From assembly GCF_039994875.1 (NCBI RefSeq), contig NZ_CP121196.1, forward strand, positions 868,001 through 932,000: DNA of 64,000 nt, given 5' to 3'. Source of the DNA: Telmatobacter sp. DSM 110680. Lineage in GTDB: Bacteria > Acidobacteriota > Terriglobia > Terriglobales > Acidobacteriaceae. The position numbers and the translations under genes are program-made. The notes beneath the pieces are model-generated. The model had not been told where the DNA came from, did no database searches, and worked only from the letters and a program-made list of their open reading frames with translations. Shown here piece by piece: positions 52,864-61,310 of this stretch (position 1 is its first letter; each line of letters begins with the position of its first letter).

Positions 52864-53597
52864 GAGGACCTCTTTCTGCTTATCTCTTGAGTAGACTTCT
52901 GCTTTCTCTGATTCCGGCGCGAGTGGGTTTTTGATTTGCGTTCTGGTGCGCGTAGTCCCAGCAGGATCAGGCGGATGGTTTCGCGGAACAGACGATCGAT
53001 CGAGTTGCCGTATTCCTGCTCAATTTTGTTTCCCAGGGAAGCCAGGCGGCGCTGCGTCCCAATGACGCCATTGACCACGGCATGCATCGTGAGATCGGGA
53101 TCAAGGTCGCTCCGCAGCGAACCGTCTTGAACGCCCTCGCGAATCAATTCGCTGAACCATCGAAACGGCTGCGGATGAACTTGCGACTCCAAAGAGAGAA
53201 GTCGTTCTACCGGCCAGTCGCGCGCATACATTGCATCGAACTGGGCCATGAACCGCACCTGCTCCCGGTTATTCGAGAGTTCATCCGCCATCAGTTCCAG
53301 CAGTGCGGTGATGCGCGCCAGCGCGTTTGTAGCTCCTTCCAGCATCTGCTTTGCCCGCCCGCGAGCCTGCTGCATCAACTCGCTCACGATCGCCCAGACG
53401 ATGTCGTCCTTGTTGGAGAAATACTGATACATGGTGGAAGGCTGAACTCCACTGCCCGCAGTGATCTCAGCCATCGTGACGCGATCAATTCCCCGATCAT
53501 TGAAGAGTTTCCAGGCGGCATCGAGAATGCGGCGACGCTGACGCTCGCGGTGGGCATGGTATGAGATCGCCGTTTTTTCTGTCTTCTTTCGAGGCAT
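52860..53597 (-). CDS. TetR family transcriptional regulator
   Basis: 245 aa. N-terminal helix-turn-helix RILDAAWKLFNDRGIDRVTM and EITAGSGVQPSTMYQYFSNK, followed by an all-helical ligand domain. The C-terminus is an unusual basic tail of about 30 residues (RKSKTHSRRNQRKQKSTQEI). Its stop codon overlaps the GTG start of the GH2 glycosidase, so it probably controls that gene and itself, perhaps responding to a sugar or aglycone. Confidence 0.93.
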   Translation of the reverse strand: MPRKKTEKTAISYHAHRERQRRRILDAAWKLFNDRGIDRVTMAEITAGSGVQPSTMYQYFSNKDDIVWAIVSELMQQARGRAKQMLEGATNALARITALLELMADELSNNREQVRFMAQFDAMYARDWPVERLLSLESQVHPQPFRWFSELIREGVQDGSLRSDLDPDLTMHAVVNGVIGTQRRLASLGNKIEQEYGNSIDRLFRETIRLILLGLRAPERKSKTHSRRNQRKQKSTQEISRKRSS

Positions 53598-53626
53598 GCT
53601 TTGATTGGTTAATTCATAATCATAAA

Positions 53627-53649
53627 TCGAATTCGAAAGAGTGTTTCGA
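53627..53649. promoter_or_regulatory. Candidate TetR operator upstream of tetR
   Basis: TCGAATTCGA (53627-53636) is a perfect 10-bp palindrome. It overlaps a second inverted repeat, TCGAAA-GAGTG-TTTCGA (53633-53638 and 53644-53649). A TATGAT-like -10 on the minus strand lies between these and the tetR start at 53597. Location fits autoregulation by TetR. Confidence 0.4.
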
Positions 53650-53892
53650 TTTTATTTTGAGACATTTTGGCACAAAGAAGAGGACGTCAATATGGCCGCT
53701 GGTTTCGTGCTAACCGACCTGGTTTGGCTCTCCGCGCATTCATGCCGAATGCGCGCAATCGGATCATCAATCAACTCGTCGTCGACCACTGCGGAGCAGC
53801 CAGGAGGCGCCCGAATAAAAGGCGACAGATACTCCAAGCTGGCCAGCCTGAGGCGCTGCGCTCAGTCTTTGCCCTCCGCGGGCATGCATCGC

Positions 53893-55026
53893 TTATTGAG
53901 GGGTTGCGGGTGGGGCTGAAGTTTGCGGCTGCACCTGCTTATAGCCTGCCGGGATGTCGAAGTGAGATGGGTCGACCGGAGCAGACGAGAAATTGGATGT
54001 GGTGATCTGCGTCTCCATCAAGATTGAAGCTGCCTGCGCGGCGGCCGCGTCCTGAGCGGGATCGGGTGGAGGAGCCTGCTGCTTCTTTCTGCCGAAACCG
54101 CCAAATCCACCCAGACGGCTTGAGATTGCGGAAGCCATTCCCTGCTTGGCCACGTCGCCCGCACTGGGTCCTGCGGGGGCTGCGGGTGTGGGCGCTTCGG
54201 ATGCTGCGGGCAGTGGCTGTCCGTTCAAGGTGGTGCCCATACGCATCACCTGCATGATTGGTACGCCGTCAAGCTTCTGCATCTCCTTGGCCATGTCGCC
54301 AAGGGCCTGTCCAGCACCGGGATTCTGCGCCAGCATCTTGCTGAAGTCGTAGCCCAGCCCAATGGTGTTGGAGTCGGCCATCTTCTCACCCATGCGTTTG
54401 TAGAAATCGCGCACCTGGTCGTAGCCGGGGATCGCTGGCACCAGCCACATGTCGTTGGTGATAGCCATCGCACCGGATTGTTGCGGCTGGTCAGTGGTAG
54501 CGGGGGCGGTGCTCGTGGCAGTCATCGTCATGGTGAGGATAGCTTCGTTACTCTGCAATCCGCTGATCTCTTTTTGGGCCCCGGTCTTGCGGACCTTCAC
54601 GTCGAAACTCATCTTCACATTTGGGTCGGCGGCTGGTTGCTGGGCGGCGGCTGGTTGAGCGGGCTGTTGCTTTTCCAACTGTGCGCGAGCGTTTGCCACC
54701 GCCTGCTTGATCTGATCGAAGGTCATAACGGTGTAGGTCTTTTTCTGGACGTCGACGTGAGTGATGGTCTCTTTGTCGAGATCGATGATCTCAATCGACT
54801 CAGCGGACACATTGGCCAGCCGGTTGTCTTTGAGGTAAATGCTGGAGACGACGGGATCGCCGATATGGCGGGCCTGCGAACTGAAAAAGCCGACAGACTT
54901 GACCATGTGCAGCAGCGAGCCACCGGTCACCTGCGTGGTCTGCTGATATGTGTAGTCGGCGGCATAGATGGTGGCAGGAAGGAAGATGGCAAGCAGGAGC
55001 GCAGCGCGCTTGAAGAGGGGGAGCAT
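53893..55026 (-). CDS. Secreted hypothetical protein with Ala/Pro/Gln-rich linkers
   Basis: 377 aa. Signal peptide about residues 1-22 (AALLLAIFLPATIYAA). The N-terminal part (DYTYQQTTQVTGGSLLHMVK ... ESIEIIDLDKETITHVDVQK) is beta-rich and resembles DUF4412-type lipoprotein-like domains that bind or sense a ligand. Two low-complexity linkers (QPAQPAAAQQPAADP; APTPAAPAGPSAGD) and a GFGGFGRKKQQ segment separate it from a short C-terminal piece. No catalytic motif. Function unknown. Its ATG at 55026 follows GGAGGATTC. Confidence 0.75.
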   Translation of the reverse strand: MLPLFKRAALLLAIFLPATIYAADYTYQQTTQVTGGSLLHMVKSVGFFSSQARHIGDPVVSSIYLKDNRLANVSAESIEIIDLDKETITHVDVQKKTYTVMTFDQIKQAVANARAQLEKQQPAQPAAAQQPAADPNVKMSFDVKVRKTGAQKEISGLQSNEAILTMTMTATSTAPATTDQPQQSGAMAITNDMWLVPAIPGYDQVRDFYKRMGEKMADSNTIGLGYDFSKMLAQNPGAGQALGDMAKEMQKLDGVPIMQVMRMGTTLNGQPLPAASEAPTPAAPAGPSAGDVAKQGMASAISSRLGGFGGFGRKKQQAPPPDPAQDAAAAQAASILMETQITTSNFSSAPVDPSHFDIPAGYKQVQPQTSAPPATPQ

Positions 55027-55261
55027 TGGTGAATCCTCCAGGGTGAAATCAGCGGCATAGAGGGAAACAAGCTGTGGGCCGCCTGACTGGCCCGAAGTTT
55101 ACCCGCAGAGATAGTGCTCGTCAATGAGAATGCGTTTCAAAAAGATGATTGGATAGGGGTGGCAAATTATTGCTAAACAGAAGTTTGCAGTGCGGGGTCT
55201 TGAGCATGCAGCACTGTGCGTTGTCGCCCGTGATGCGGATCACGGAGGCTTGATTTGATGA

Positions 55262-55777
55262 ATGCTTTACTCATCGACCATGAAGCAACAATGCTATCTA
55301 GTCGCCATCTATCTGAATTGGCTGATACTCGTAGGCGGCGTTGGCTATCTTTTGTTCACGCACCATTATGGGTTCGCAATTACATGGCTCATGGCTCTGC
55401 CGCTTGTGATGTGGGTGTACCTTCGAGTTTTTCCTTCCATCTCGCAAGCGATGGGTTACGGCAAAGTTGATGACACACCGGCACCCGATGCGAAGGGGCC
55501 CGAGCCTCAGCGCAACGGAGCCGCGGTAATTGTGACGCTCTACACCGGTCTTGGCTGTCCGTTCTGCCCAATCGTGGAGAAGCGTCTGCAGGCGCTGCGG
55601 GAGAGCATGAACTTCAAGATTGAAAAAATTGATGTGACCTTGCGTCCGGATATTCTTGCATCGCGCGGGATCCGGGCGGTTCCAGTGATCGAGCTTGGAG
55701 AGCGACGCATTCAGGGCAACGCTACCACTGAGCAGTTGGCGGACCTGATTCTGGGTAAGCCTGCTTTGGTCAGCTAG
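55262..55777 (+). CDS. Membrane-anchored glutaredoxin/thioredoxin-like protein
   Basis: 171 aa. Two membrane helices at about residues 11-30 and 38-56 (CYLVAIYLNWLILVGGVGYL; ITWLMALPLVMWVYL) precede a glutaredoxin-like domain with the redox pair C99-P-F-C102 in TGLGCPFCPIVEKRL and the cis-Pro turn GIRAVPVIELGERR. ATG 55262 has GGAGG 13 bp upstream, rather far; ATG 55280 is an alternative. Convergent with the next gene, with only 12 bp between the stop codons. Confidence 0.82.
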   Translation: MLYSSTMKQQCYLVAIYLNWLILVGGVGYLLFTHHYGFAITWLMALPLVMWVYLRVFPSISQAMGYGKVDDTPAPDAKGPEPQRNGAAVIVTLYTGLGCPFCPIVEKRLQALRESMNFKIEKIDVTLRPDILASRGIRAVPVIELGERRIQGNATTEQLADLILGKPALVS

Positions 55778-55789
55778 GGATAGCCAAGT

Positions 55790-56566
55790 CTAGCGATCGA
55801 AGACCTGGATGTTGGGCTTGGTGTGGCCCGGAATCTGCGTCGTGATGGTGAGGCTCTTGCCGTCCGATGAAACCTCGACCTGCTGAATGTCCATAACTTT
55901 GCCATCGATTTTGTCAGTCAGTTCGACGGACCGCTCGTTGAGACGACGACCGGACGTGGCATAACCTTGCGGCAGATTCGGCCCCTGGGATGCGTAGTCT
56001 TTGCCATCGAACTTGATGCTCTTCGTCATCTTCTGGGCCGGGTTAACGAAGGAGAGGCCGTTGTCTTCATAGGTTTCAATCTGCATCTCATAGCTGGAGT
56101 TGACCTGCTCGCTCGTGCTTTCCCACGTGCCGGCAAAGCCGGATGTGCCCGCGGTTCGCGAGTATTTGTAGAGGAGATTGCTGGTGGAGCCGTCAGCCCT
56201 GTAGCCGGTGAAGTTGTCGGTGAGGGTGTTGCCGTCGGGTGAGAGATCCCAGATGGCTGAGATGGTCACATGGCCGCCGTTCTTCCGCACGACCTTCCAT
56301 TGATTAGGAGACCGGACGGTGACGGCGAACGTGGTGCCGAAGATGCCGGGCTGATCGGTGCCATCGGCGAGTATGGTCTCGGAGTTGTCGCCGGAGAAGA
56401 TAAAGGTGTATTTGTTGGGGCCGGCCGATTCAACCTTCATCTGATCGGTGAGCTTGCTTTTTGCAGGATTCAATTTCCAGGTTCCGGCGAAAGGATTTTG
56501 GGCCGCACAAAGTGCGCCAGTGAACAGAAGTACGACGAGCAGTTGGCGTGGAAATCGCAAGATCAT
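55790..56566 (-). CDS. Secreted protein with two lipocalin-like repeats
   Basis: 258 aa from ATG 56566 (CGGAGAGCTCC directly upstream; the longer frame to 56794 is rejected). Signal peptide about residues 1-21 (QLLVVLLFTGALCAAQ). Two halves each open with the motif FAGTW (FAGTWKLNPAKSKL and FAGTWESTSEQV) and continue in beta strands (GKDYASQGPNLPQG, GKSLTITTQIPGH), suggesting a duplicated small beta barrel. Proteins of this type are common in Acidobacteriota; no function is known. Confidence 0.72.
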   Translation of the reverse strand: MILRFPRQLLVVLLFTGALCAAQNPFAGTWKLNPAKSKLTDQMKVESAGPNKYTFIFSGDNSETILADGTDQPGIFGTTFAVTVRSPNQWKVVRKNGGHVTISAIWDLSPDGNTLTDNFTGYRADGSTSNLLYKYSRTAGTSGFAGTWESTSEQVNSSYEMQIETYEDNGLSFVNPAQKMTKSIKFDGKDYASQGPNLPQGYATSGRRLNERSVELTDKIDGKVMDIQQVEVSSDGKSLTITTQIPGHTKPNIQVFDR

Positions 56567-56810
56567 GGAGCTCTCCGGAGGCGAATTGGATTGGTGCTGC
56601 GCTTTTATACGAAGCAACTTCGGGACCAATCGGAAAACGAAGTGCGGGGATGAGGTGGAGCGGTCTCTGAGGTGTTCAGGACGCGTGGTGATGCTGCGAG
56701 GTGGGCGCGGCAGTGAAACGCCAGGATACAGCATGGATAGAAAATCCGGTCTATGCTGTTCGCAAGCGGTCGGCGCTGTGTCGAAAGCGAACATCGAAAG
56801 GACCGCAGCT

Positions 56811-57569
56811 TTATCGAGTGTGAATGTTTGTCATCTGGAAGATGTCGTACGGGTTCTGTATCTGGCGGACAAAGGCTTCAGCCTTCTCGCAGCCACTCTG
56901 AATACCGCGAAACTGCGCGACCATATCCTGCAATTTGTAATAACGATCCGGCGTCTGGCTGGCATGAGCGAAACAGGCCGATCGCTTCAACGGTTCCACG
57001 TCTGTGATGTCGACAAACTGGTTGGGCGAAAACTGCAGCGTATCCTCTCCGTCTGAAACCTCGTAATAGTACAGGGCGAATTTCTTACCAGAGCGAGTCC
57101 ATGCGTCGTAGGTCAACATGGATATAGCGCGGTGATCGCGGTGATTGTCGATGGGCCACTGACTGAAGATGGCATCGGGCTTTTCGGCGTCGATGATCTT
57201 GTGGAATGCTTCGTACCGATCGTTGTCGAGTACCGCATGTCCATTGGTCTGGCCTGCATAAGCCGGACGCGAACGGAGAATCGCGCAAGCCCTAGCGGCT
57301 TCAGCGATGCGAGTCTCGGCCGGAGTAGGAGGCCACGCTCCATTGTTCAGATAGAGCAGGACTACTTCGTGCCCCAGCGCGGTGAGTCGCGCGATGGTGC
57401 CGCCGCAACCGTATTCCGGATCGCCCGGATGTCCGCCAGTGACCATGATTTTGAATTTGCGGGATGAGGTCGCGGGTTGCGCCTCTGCAGCATTAGGTCC
57501 GGCGACCAGGCCTGCGGTGAGACTGGTGACGCCAAGTAATACGCCTCTTCGGTCCATGGCCATCACCAT
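56811..57569 (-). CDS. PIG-L family deacetylase-like protein with altered active-site motif
   Basis: 252 aa. Starts with a Tat- or Sec-like leader (MDRRGVLLGVTSLTAGLV). Zinc-dependent N-acetylglucosamine deacetylase fold (PIG-L/LmbE/MshB). The signature is GGHPGDPEYGCGG; relatives usually read HPDD, so the residue serving as general base in MshB is Gly while the metal-binding Asp is kept. The distal metal motif is intact: WPIDNHRDHRAIS. Substrate unknown. Start could be ATG 57569 or 57557; neither has a strong ribosome-binding site. Confidence 0.85.
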   Translation of the reverse strand: MVMAMDRRGVLLGVTSLTAGLVAGPNAAEAQPATSSRKFKIMVTGGHPGDPEYGCGGTIARLTALGHEVVLLYLNNGAWPPTPAETRIAEAARACAILRSRPAYAGQTNGHAVLDNDRYEAFHKIIDAEKPDAIFSQWPIDNHRDHRAISMLTYDAWTRSGKKFALYYYEVSDGEDTLQFSPNQFVDITDVEPLKRSACFAHASQTPDRYYKLQDMVAQFRGIQSGCEKAEAFVRQIQNPYDIFQMTNIHTR

Positions 57570-57643
57570 ATCTGACAGGCGAAGACTTCGCTAGCGCGGT
57601 TTCGAATCCGAACTGTAGTGAAGCCATCGAGAGGTCGAGCAAA

Positions 57644-57667
57644 GGGGCACGATGGAAGTCGTGCCCC
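57644..57667 (-). terminator. Intrinsic terminator of the tricorn-like gene
   Basis: Perfect 9-bp stem GGGGCACGA/TCGTGCCCC (57644-57652 and 57659-57667) with a 6-base loop, 33 bp after the stop codon at 57701 and followed on the minus strand by TTTG. Confidence 0.65.
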
Positions 57668-57700
57668 AACTTGCTGCGCCCGATGTAAAGGAAGCGTTTG

Positions 57701-60700
57701 CTATTTTCCGAGACCGTCGCTCTTGTGATAGTTGGGATACGGGGGCACGACGATTGACGGAATAGGATGAGCCTTCAACTCGTCGAGGACCATCTGCACG
57801 CCGGTTTCAAGTTGCTTGTCGTGTCCCGCGGCGAAGTCCTTGGGCAATTCTTCAACCGCGACGTCGGGGGGAATTCCAAGGTTCTCCACTTCCCACTCGC
57901 CTTTCAGTCCGTAGATGGCGTAGCGCGGCGCAGTCACAAATCCGCCGTCGAGCAGCGGAGGATATCCGCCAATGCCCACCAGTCCGCCCCATGTTTTGGT
58001 GCCCACCAGCTTGCCGATTTCGGCTTTGCGGAAGTACCACGGCATGGCATCGCCGCCTGAGCCTGAGTTTTGATTGATCAGCATCACCTTGGGTCCGAAG
58101 ATGGCGCCCACCGGGTCGTGAACAGGCTTGCCGTCGCGCTCGATCGCTCCGGAGAGCGGGAAGCGCTTGAGCACGTCGACCACGTAATCCGCAATCAGGC
58201 CGCCATCGTTCCAGCGCTCATCGAGTACCAGGGCCTGTTTATCGAGTTGCGAGTAGAAGTAGCGGTTGAAATTGGTGTAGCCCGATCCGCCAGTGTTAGG
58301 CATGTAGACGTAAGCCACCTTGCCACCGGAGAGCTCATTCACTTTGCGGATATTGCCCATGATCCAGTCAAGGTTGCGCAGACCGTTCTCGTCGTTGATC
58401 GGAACCACGGTTACATCGCGTCCATCTTTTCCGTCGGGATTTGGACCCACATGCAGGATTGTCTGTTTTCCTGCGGTGCCATCGAAGAATTCATAGAGGT
58501 TGTCGTGTGCGTGGAGTTCGCGACCGTTAACGGCAAGCAGGTATTCGCCTTCTTTCACATATACGCCGGGCATGGTCAGAGGAGAAGCAAGCCCCGGGGT
58601 CCAATTCTGACCGCCAAGAATTTTCGCGATGCGATACCGATCGTTTTCGATTTTGTAGTCCGCTCCCAGCAATCCAGCCTTGGGGCCGTTGTCTTCAGAG
58701 TGCGCGCCGCCGACAAACATATGTCCAATGTTGATCTCGCCGAGCATCTCGACGGAGAGATAGGTGAATTCCGCGCGCGATGCGAGACCATCGAGATAGG
58801 GCTTGTATTTAGCCTCGATCTTCGGAATCGACAATCCGTGGATATTGGGGTCGTATAGGAAATCGCGCTGGATGCGCCACGTCTCGTGATAAATCTGCCT
58901 CCACTCGGCGCGGGGATCGATCATGGTTTGCATGCTGCCGAGGTTCAGCGGCTTGCCGGGAGCAGCGTTGCCTGGCTTGAGATCATCTGCCGGAGCAATC
59001 GTCCATCCGCCTTTACGCGCGTAGAGGACTTTCGATCCATCCGCCGAAAGCTGAAAGGCGTCGATGTCGTTGAGAACGGTTTCGGGTTCGCGCTTTTCGA
59101 GTGTGAAGCGCCATACGGCACGAATTCCGGGACCGCCATCGCCAGAGGCGCGTCCGAACGGCGGACCTTCAAGCAGGTAGATGACGCCAGCTTTTCCAGT
59201 TCCGATTGCGGCGTAGTTGCGCGGCGGAATGGGAAGTGACAGGATCCGATTGCCGATATCGTCGAGATCGATCTTGACTTCGACGGGCTTGTCCTTCTCT
59301 TTGTCCTTATCCTTATCTCCGGCCTTTGTGTCCTTGTCTTTGTCGGCAGCTTTCTTGTCTTTATCCTTGTCATCTTTCTTGTCGTCGGCAACGGGCGGCT
59401 TGGGGTTAGGCTCGTCCTTCTTTTCTTCTTTAATCTTTTCGTCGTCGCTTTCGGGCGGGATCGGCGATGCTCCGTCCTTGGCCAGCACGACTACATATGC
59501 CGCACTTGTCTGTGCGCGATCGAGCGATGACAGATCGATGCCGGCGTGGGAGGGGCCGTCGTCAGTGGAAGCGATGAAGTACAGGTATTTTCCGTTAAGG
59601 TCGAATGCTGGACTTCCGGCGTCACTCATCCCGTCGGTGACTTGCGTCGATTTGTGTGTCTCCATGGAATAGAGGAAGATCGCGTGGAGCTGGTTTTCGA
59701 GATCGCGCTCGTAGGCCATCCACTTCGAGTCAGGAGACCAGACTGTATTGAAGCCAAATCCGAAGGAACCGTAGATGGCTTTGTCAATTTGCACGGGTTT
59801 GCCGGCTGGGTTCTTGTCAGTGGGAACGTCCACCAGCCACAGGCGATTGTGCTTGTCTGCGAAGACGATGTGCTTCGAATCCGGCGACCACGTCGGACTG
59901 TAGTAGTAGCTGGGATCCGGGCCGAGGTCGATCACCTTCGGCGCTTTGAATCCGGTTTGATCACGCAGATAGAGCTGGTACTCCCCGGATGCATCGGAGA
60001 AGTAGGCAAGCGTTTTGCCGTCAGGGCTCCACGAGGGGTTGCGCTCGGCAACGCCCGGAGTATTGGTGAGATTGCGAGTATCGCCCTTCTCTCCGGGAAC
60101 GGTAAAGATTTCTCCATGCGCTTCGAAGGCGGCGCGTGCACCGGTCGGCGACAGGGTGGCATTTCTAATTTCGTCGGCGCGGACAGAAGCCTGATGCGGC
60201 GCAAGATCTGAGAGTTCTCCGTGCACCTGGATCGGAACTGCATGATCAGCATTGCCGTTCGCGGTGTCTACGAAGTGAATTGAACCGAACTGCTCATAGA
60301 CGAGGCCGCCGGGTCCAGCCTGCATAGACTTAAGATCGTAGCCTTTGTTTTCGCCGACAGGTGTCACCTGTTTTGAATCCGTGTCGTAGCGGAAGAGCGA
60401 AACCGGGCCGTTGCGGTTGGATAGAAAATACACAGACTTGCCGACCCACACGGGATTCGAGTCACTGGAGTTTTCGCGGGGCACTTTCACGAGGTCGAGG
60501 GTTTTCAGATTCACGATCCATATAGGCGTGGTCTGGCCGCCGTGATACTGCTTCCACGCCTCTTCCCACTTCGTGATTGGCTGATAGGCAATCGACTCGC
60601 CGTCGGACGAGTAGGATCCCTGGACTCCCGAAGGAAGCGGCAGAGACTCAGGCATGCCGGAGCCATCGGCGTGGACTGTCGAGAGCCTTGCAAAATCGCG

Positions 60701-61129
60701 GAAGCTGGTCGCGCCGTTGGTGACGAGAATGTTTTTGCCGTCGGGTGTCCATCCGACGACCTCACTGCCGCCCGGATGCCAGGTGATGCGCCGAGGCACT
60801 CCGCCACCGGAGGGCATCACGTATACGTCGACGTTTCCGTTGAGGTGCGCGGAGTAGGCGATCTCCGTTCCGTCTGGGGAGAAGAAAGGACCGGCTGCGA
60901 CTTTGCCGTTCGAGGTGAGGCGTTCAGCTTCGCCGCCGTTCCGGTTCACAGTCCACACATCGTCCGCATAGAGAAAGGCAATCTTGTCCTGCGAGAGAGA
61001 GGGATTGCGCAGCAGCAAAGGAATCTGGCCGTTTGAAGAACTTGAGGCATTCTGCGCGACAACCAAAATCGGGGTGACGAGAGCGAGCGCTGTGAGAACA
61101 AGCGCCAGCCGGGAGCGAACAGGAGTCAT
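57701..61129 (-). CDS. Tricorn-like protease (S41/PDZ), secreted
   Basis: 1142 aa from ATG 61129 (CGGAGA 7 bp upstream). Signal peptide about residues 1-26 (LALVLTALALVTPILVVAQ). Beta-propeller repeats follow (SLSQDKIAFLYADDVWTVNR; SPDGTEIAYSAHLNGNVDVY; SWSPDGKTLAYFSDASGEY), then a highly charged Lys/Asp linker, a PDZ-like region (SPLTMPGVYVKEGEYLLAVN) and a C-terminal S41 domain. The likely nucleophile Ser is in NQNSGSGGDAMPWYF (about residue 1024), with His in NIGHMFVGGAHSED. Family enzymes degrade peptides to short products; export suggests peptide scavenging. Confidence 0.92.
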   Translation of the reverse strand: MTPVRSRLALVLTALALVTPILVVAQNASSSSNGQIPLLLRNPSLSQDKIAFLYADDVWTVNRNGGEAERLTSNGKVAAGPFFSPDGTEIAYSAHLNGNVDVYVMPSGGGVPRRITWHPGGSEVVGWTPDGKNILVTNGATSFRDFARLSTVHADGSGMPESLPLPSGVQGSYSSDGESIAYQPITKWEEAWKQYHGGQTTPIWIVNLKTLDLVKVPRENSSDSNPVWVGKSVYFLSNRNGPVSLFRYDTDSKQVTPVGENKGYDLKSMQAGPGGLVYEQFGSIHFVDTANGNADHAVPIQVHGELSDLAPHQASVRADEIRNATLSPTGARAAFEAHGEIFTVPGEKGDTRNLTNTPGVAERNPSWSPDGKTLAYFSDASGEYQLYLRDQTGFKAPKVIDLGPDPSYYYSPTWSPDSKHIVFADKHNRLWLVDVPTDKNPAGKPVQIDKAIYGSFGFGFNTVWSPDSKWMAYERDLENQLHAIFLYSMETHKSTQVTDGMSDAGSPAFDLNGKYLYFIASTDDGPSHAGIDLSSLDRAQTSAAYVVVLAKDGASPIPPESDDEKIKEEKKDEPNPKPPVADDKKDDKDKDKKAADKDKDTKAGDKDKDKEKDKPVEVKIDLDDIGNRILSLPIPPRNYAAIGTGKAGVIYLLEGPPFGRASGDGGPGIRAVWRFTLEKREPETVLNDIDAFQLSADGSKVLYARKGGWTIAPADDLKPGNAAPGKPLNLGSMQTMIDPRAEWRQIYHETWRIQRDFLYDPNIHGLSIPKIEAKYKPYLDGLASRAEFTYLSVEMLGEINIGHMFVGGAHSEDNGPKAGLLGADYKIENDRYRIAKILGGQNWTPGLASPLTMPGVYVKEGEYLLAVNGRELHAHDNLYEFFDGTAGKQTILHVGPNPDGKDGRDVTVVPINDENGLRNLDWIMGNIRKVNELSGGKVAYVYMPNTGGSGYTNFNRYFYSQLDKQALVLDERWNDGGLIADYVVDVLKRFPLSGAIERDGKPVHDPVGAIFGPKVMLINQNSGSGGDAMPWYFRKAEIGKLVGTKTWGGLVGIGGYPPLLDGGFVTAPRYAIYGLKGEWEVENLGIPPDVAVEELPKDFAAGHDKQLETGVQMVLDELKAHPIPSIVVPPYPNYHKSDGLGK

Positions 61130-61310
61130 AGGAATCTCCGAATACAAACGTCAGTTGGTTTGGGAACAGCGGATCGAAAGAAGAGCTTTGTCAGAGTATC
61201 CTACGACTTTAAAGCCGGAAAGACGCTCGAAATGTGACAAGTGCTGGGAAAGCTAGGGTCATACCGATACGGTAGGAGCTGGCCCGGACAGCTCTGAGCC
61301 AAGATCGACT

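Noticed and set aside
56448..57056. 202 aa plus-strand frame over the PIG-L gene and its neighbour
   Set aside because: Antisense shadow: the opposite strand encodes two proteins with family motifs, signal peptides and ribosome-binding sites.
57590..57625. GTTTCGAATCC string resembling a tRNA T-loop
   Set aside because: No acceptor or anticodon stem can be formed around it.
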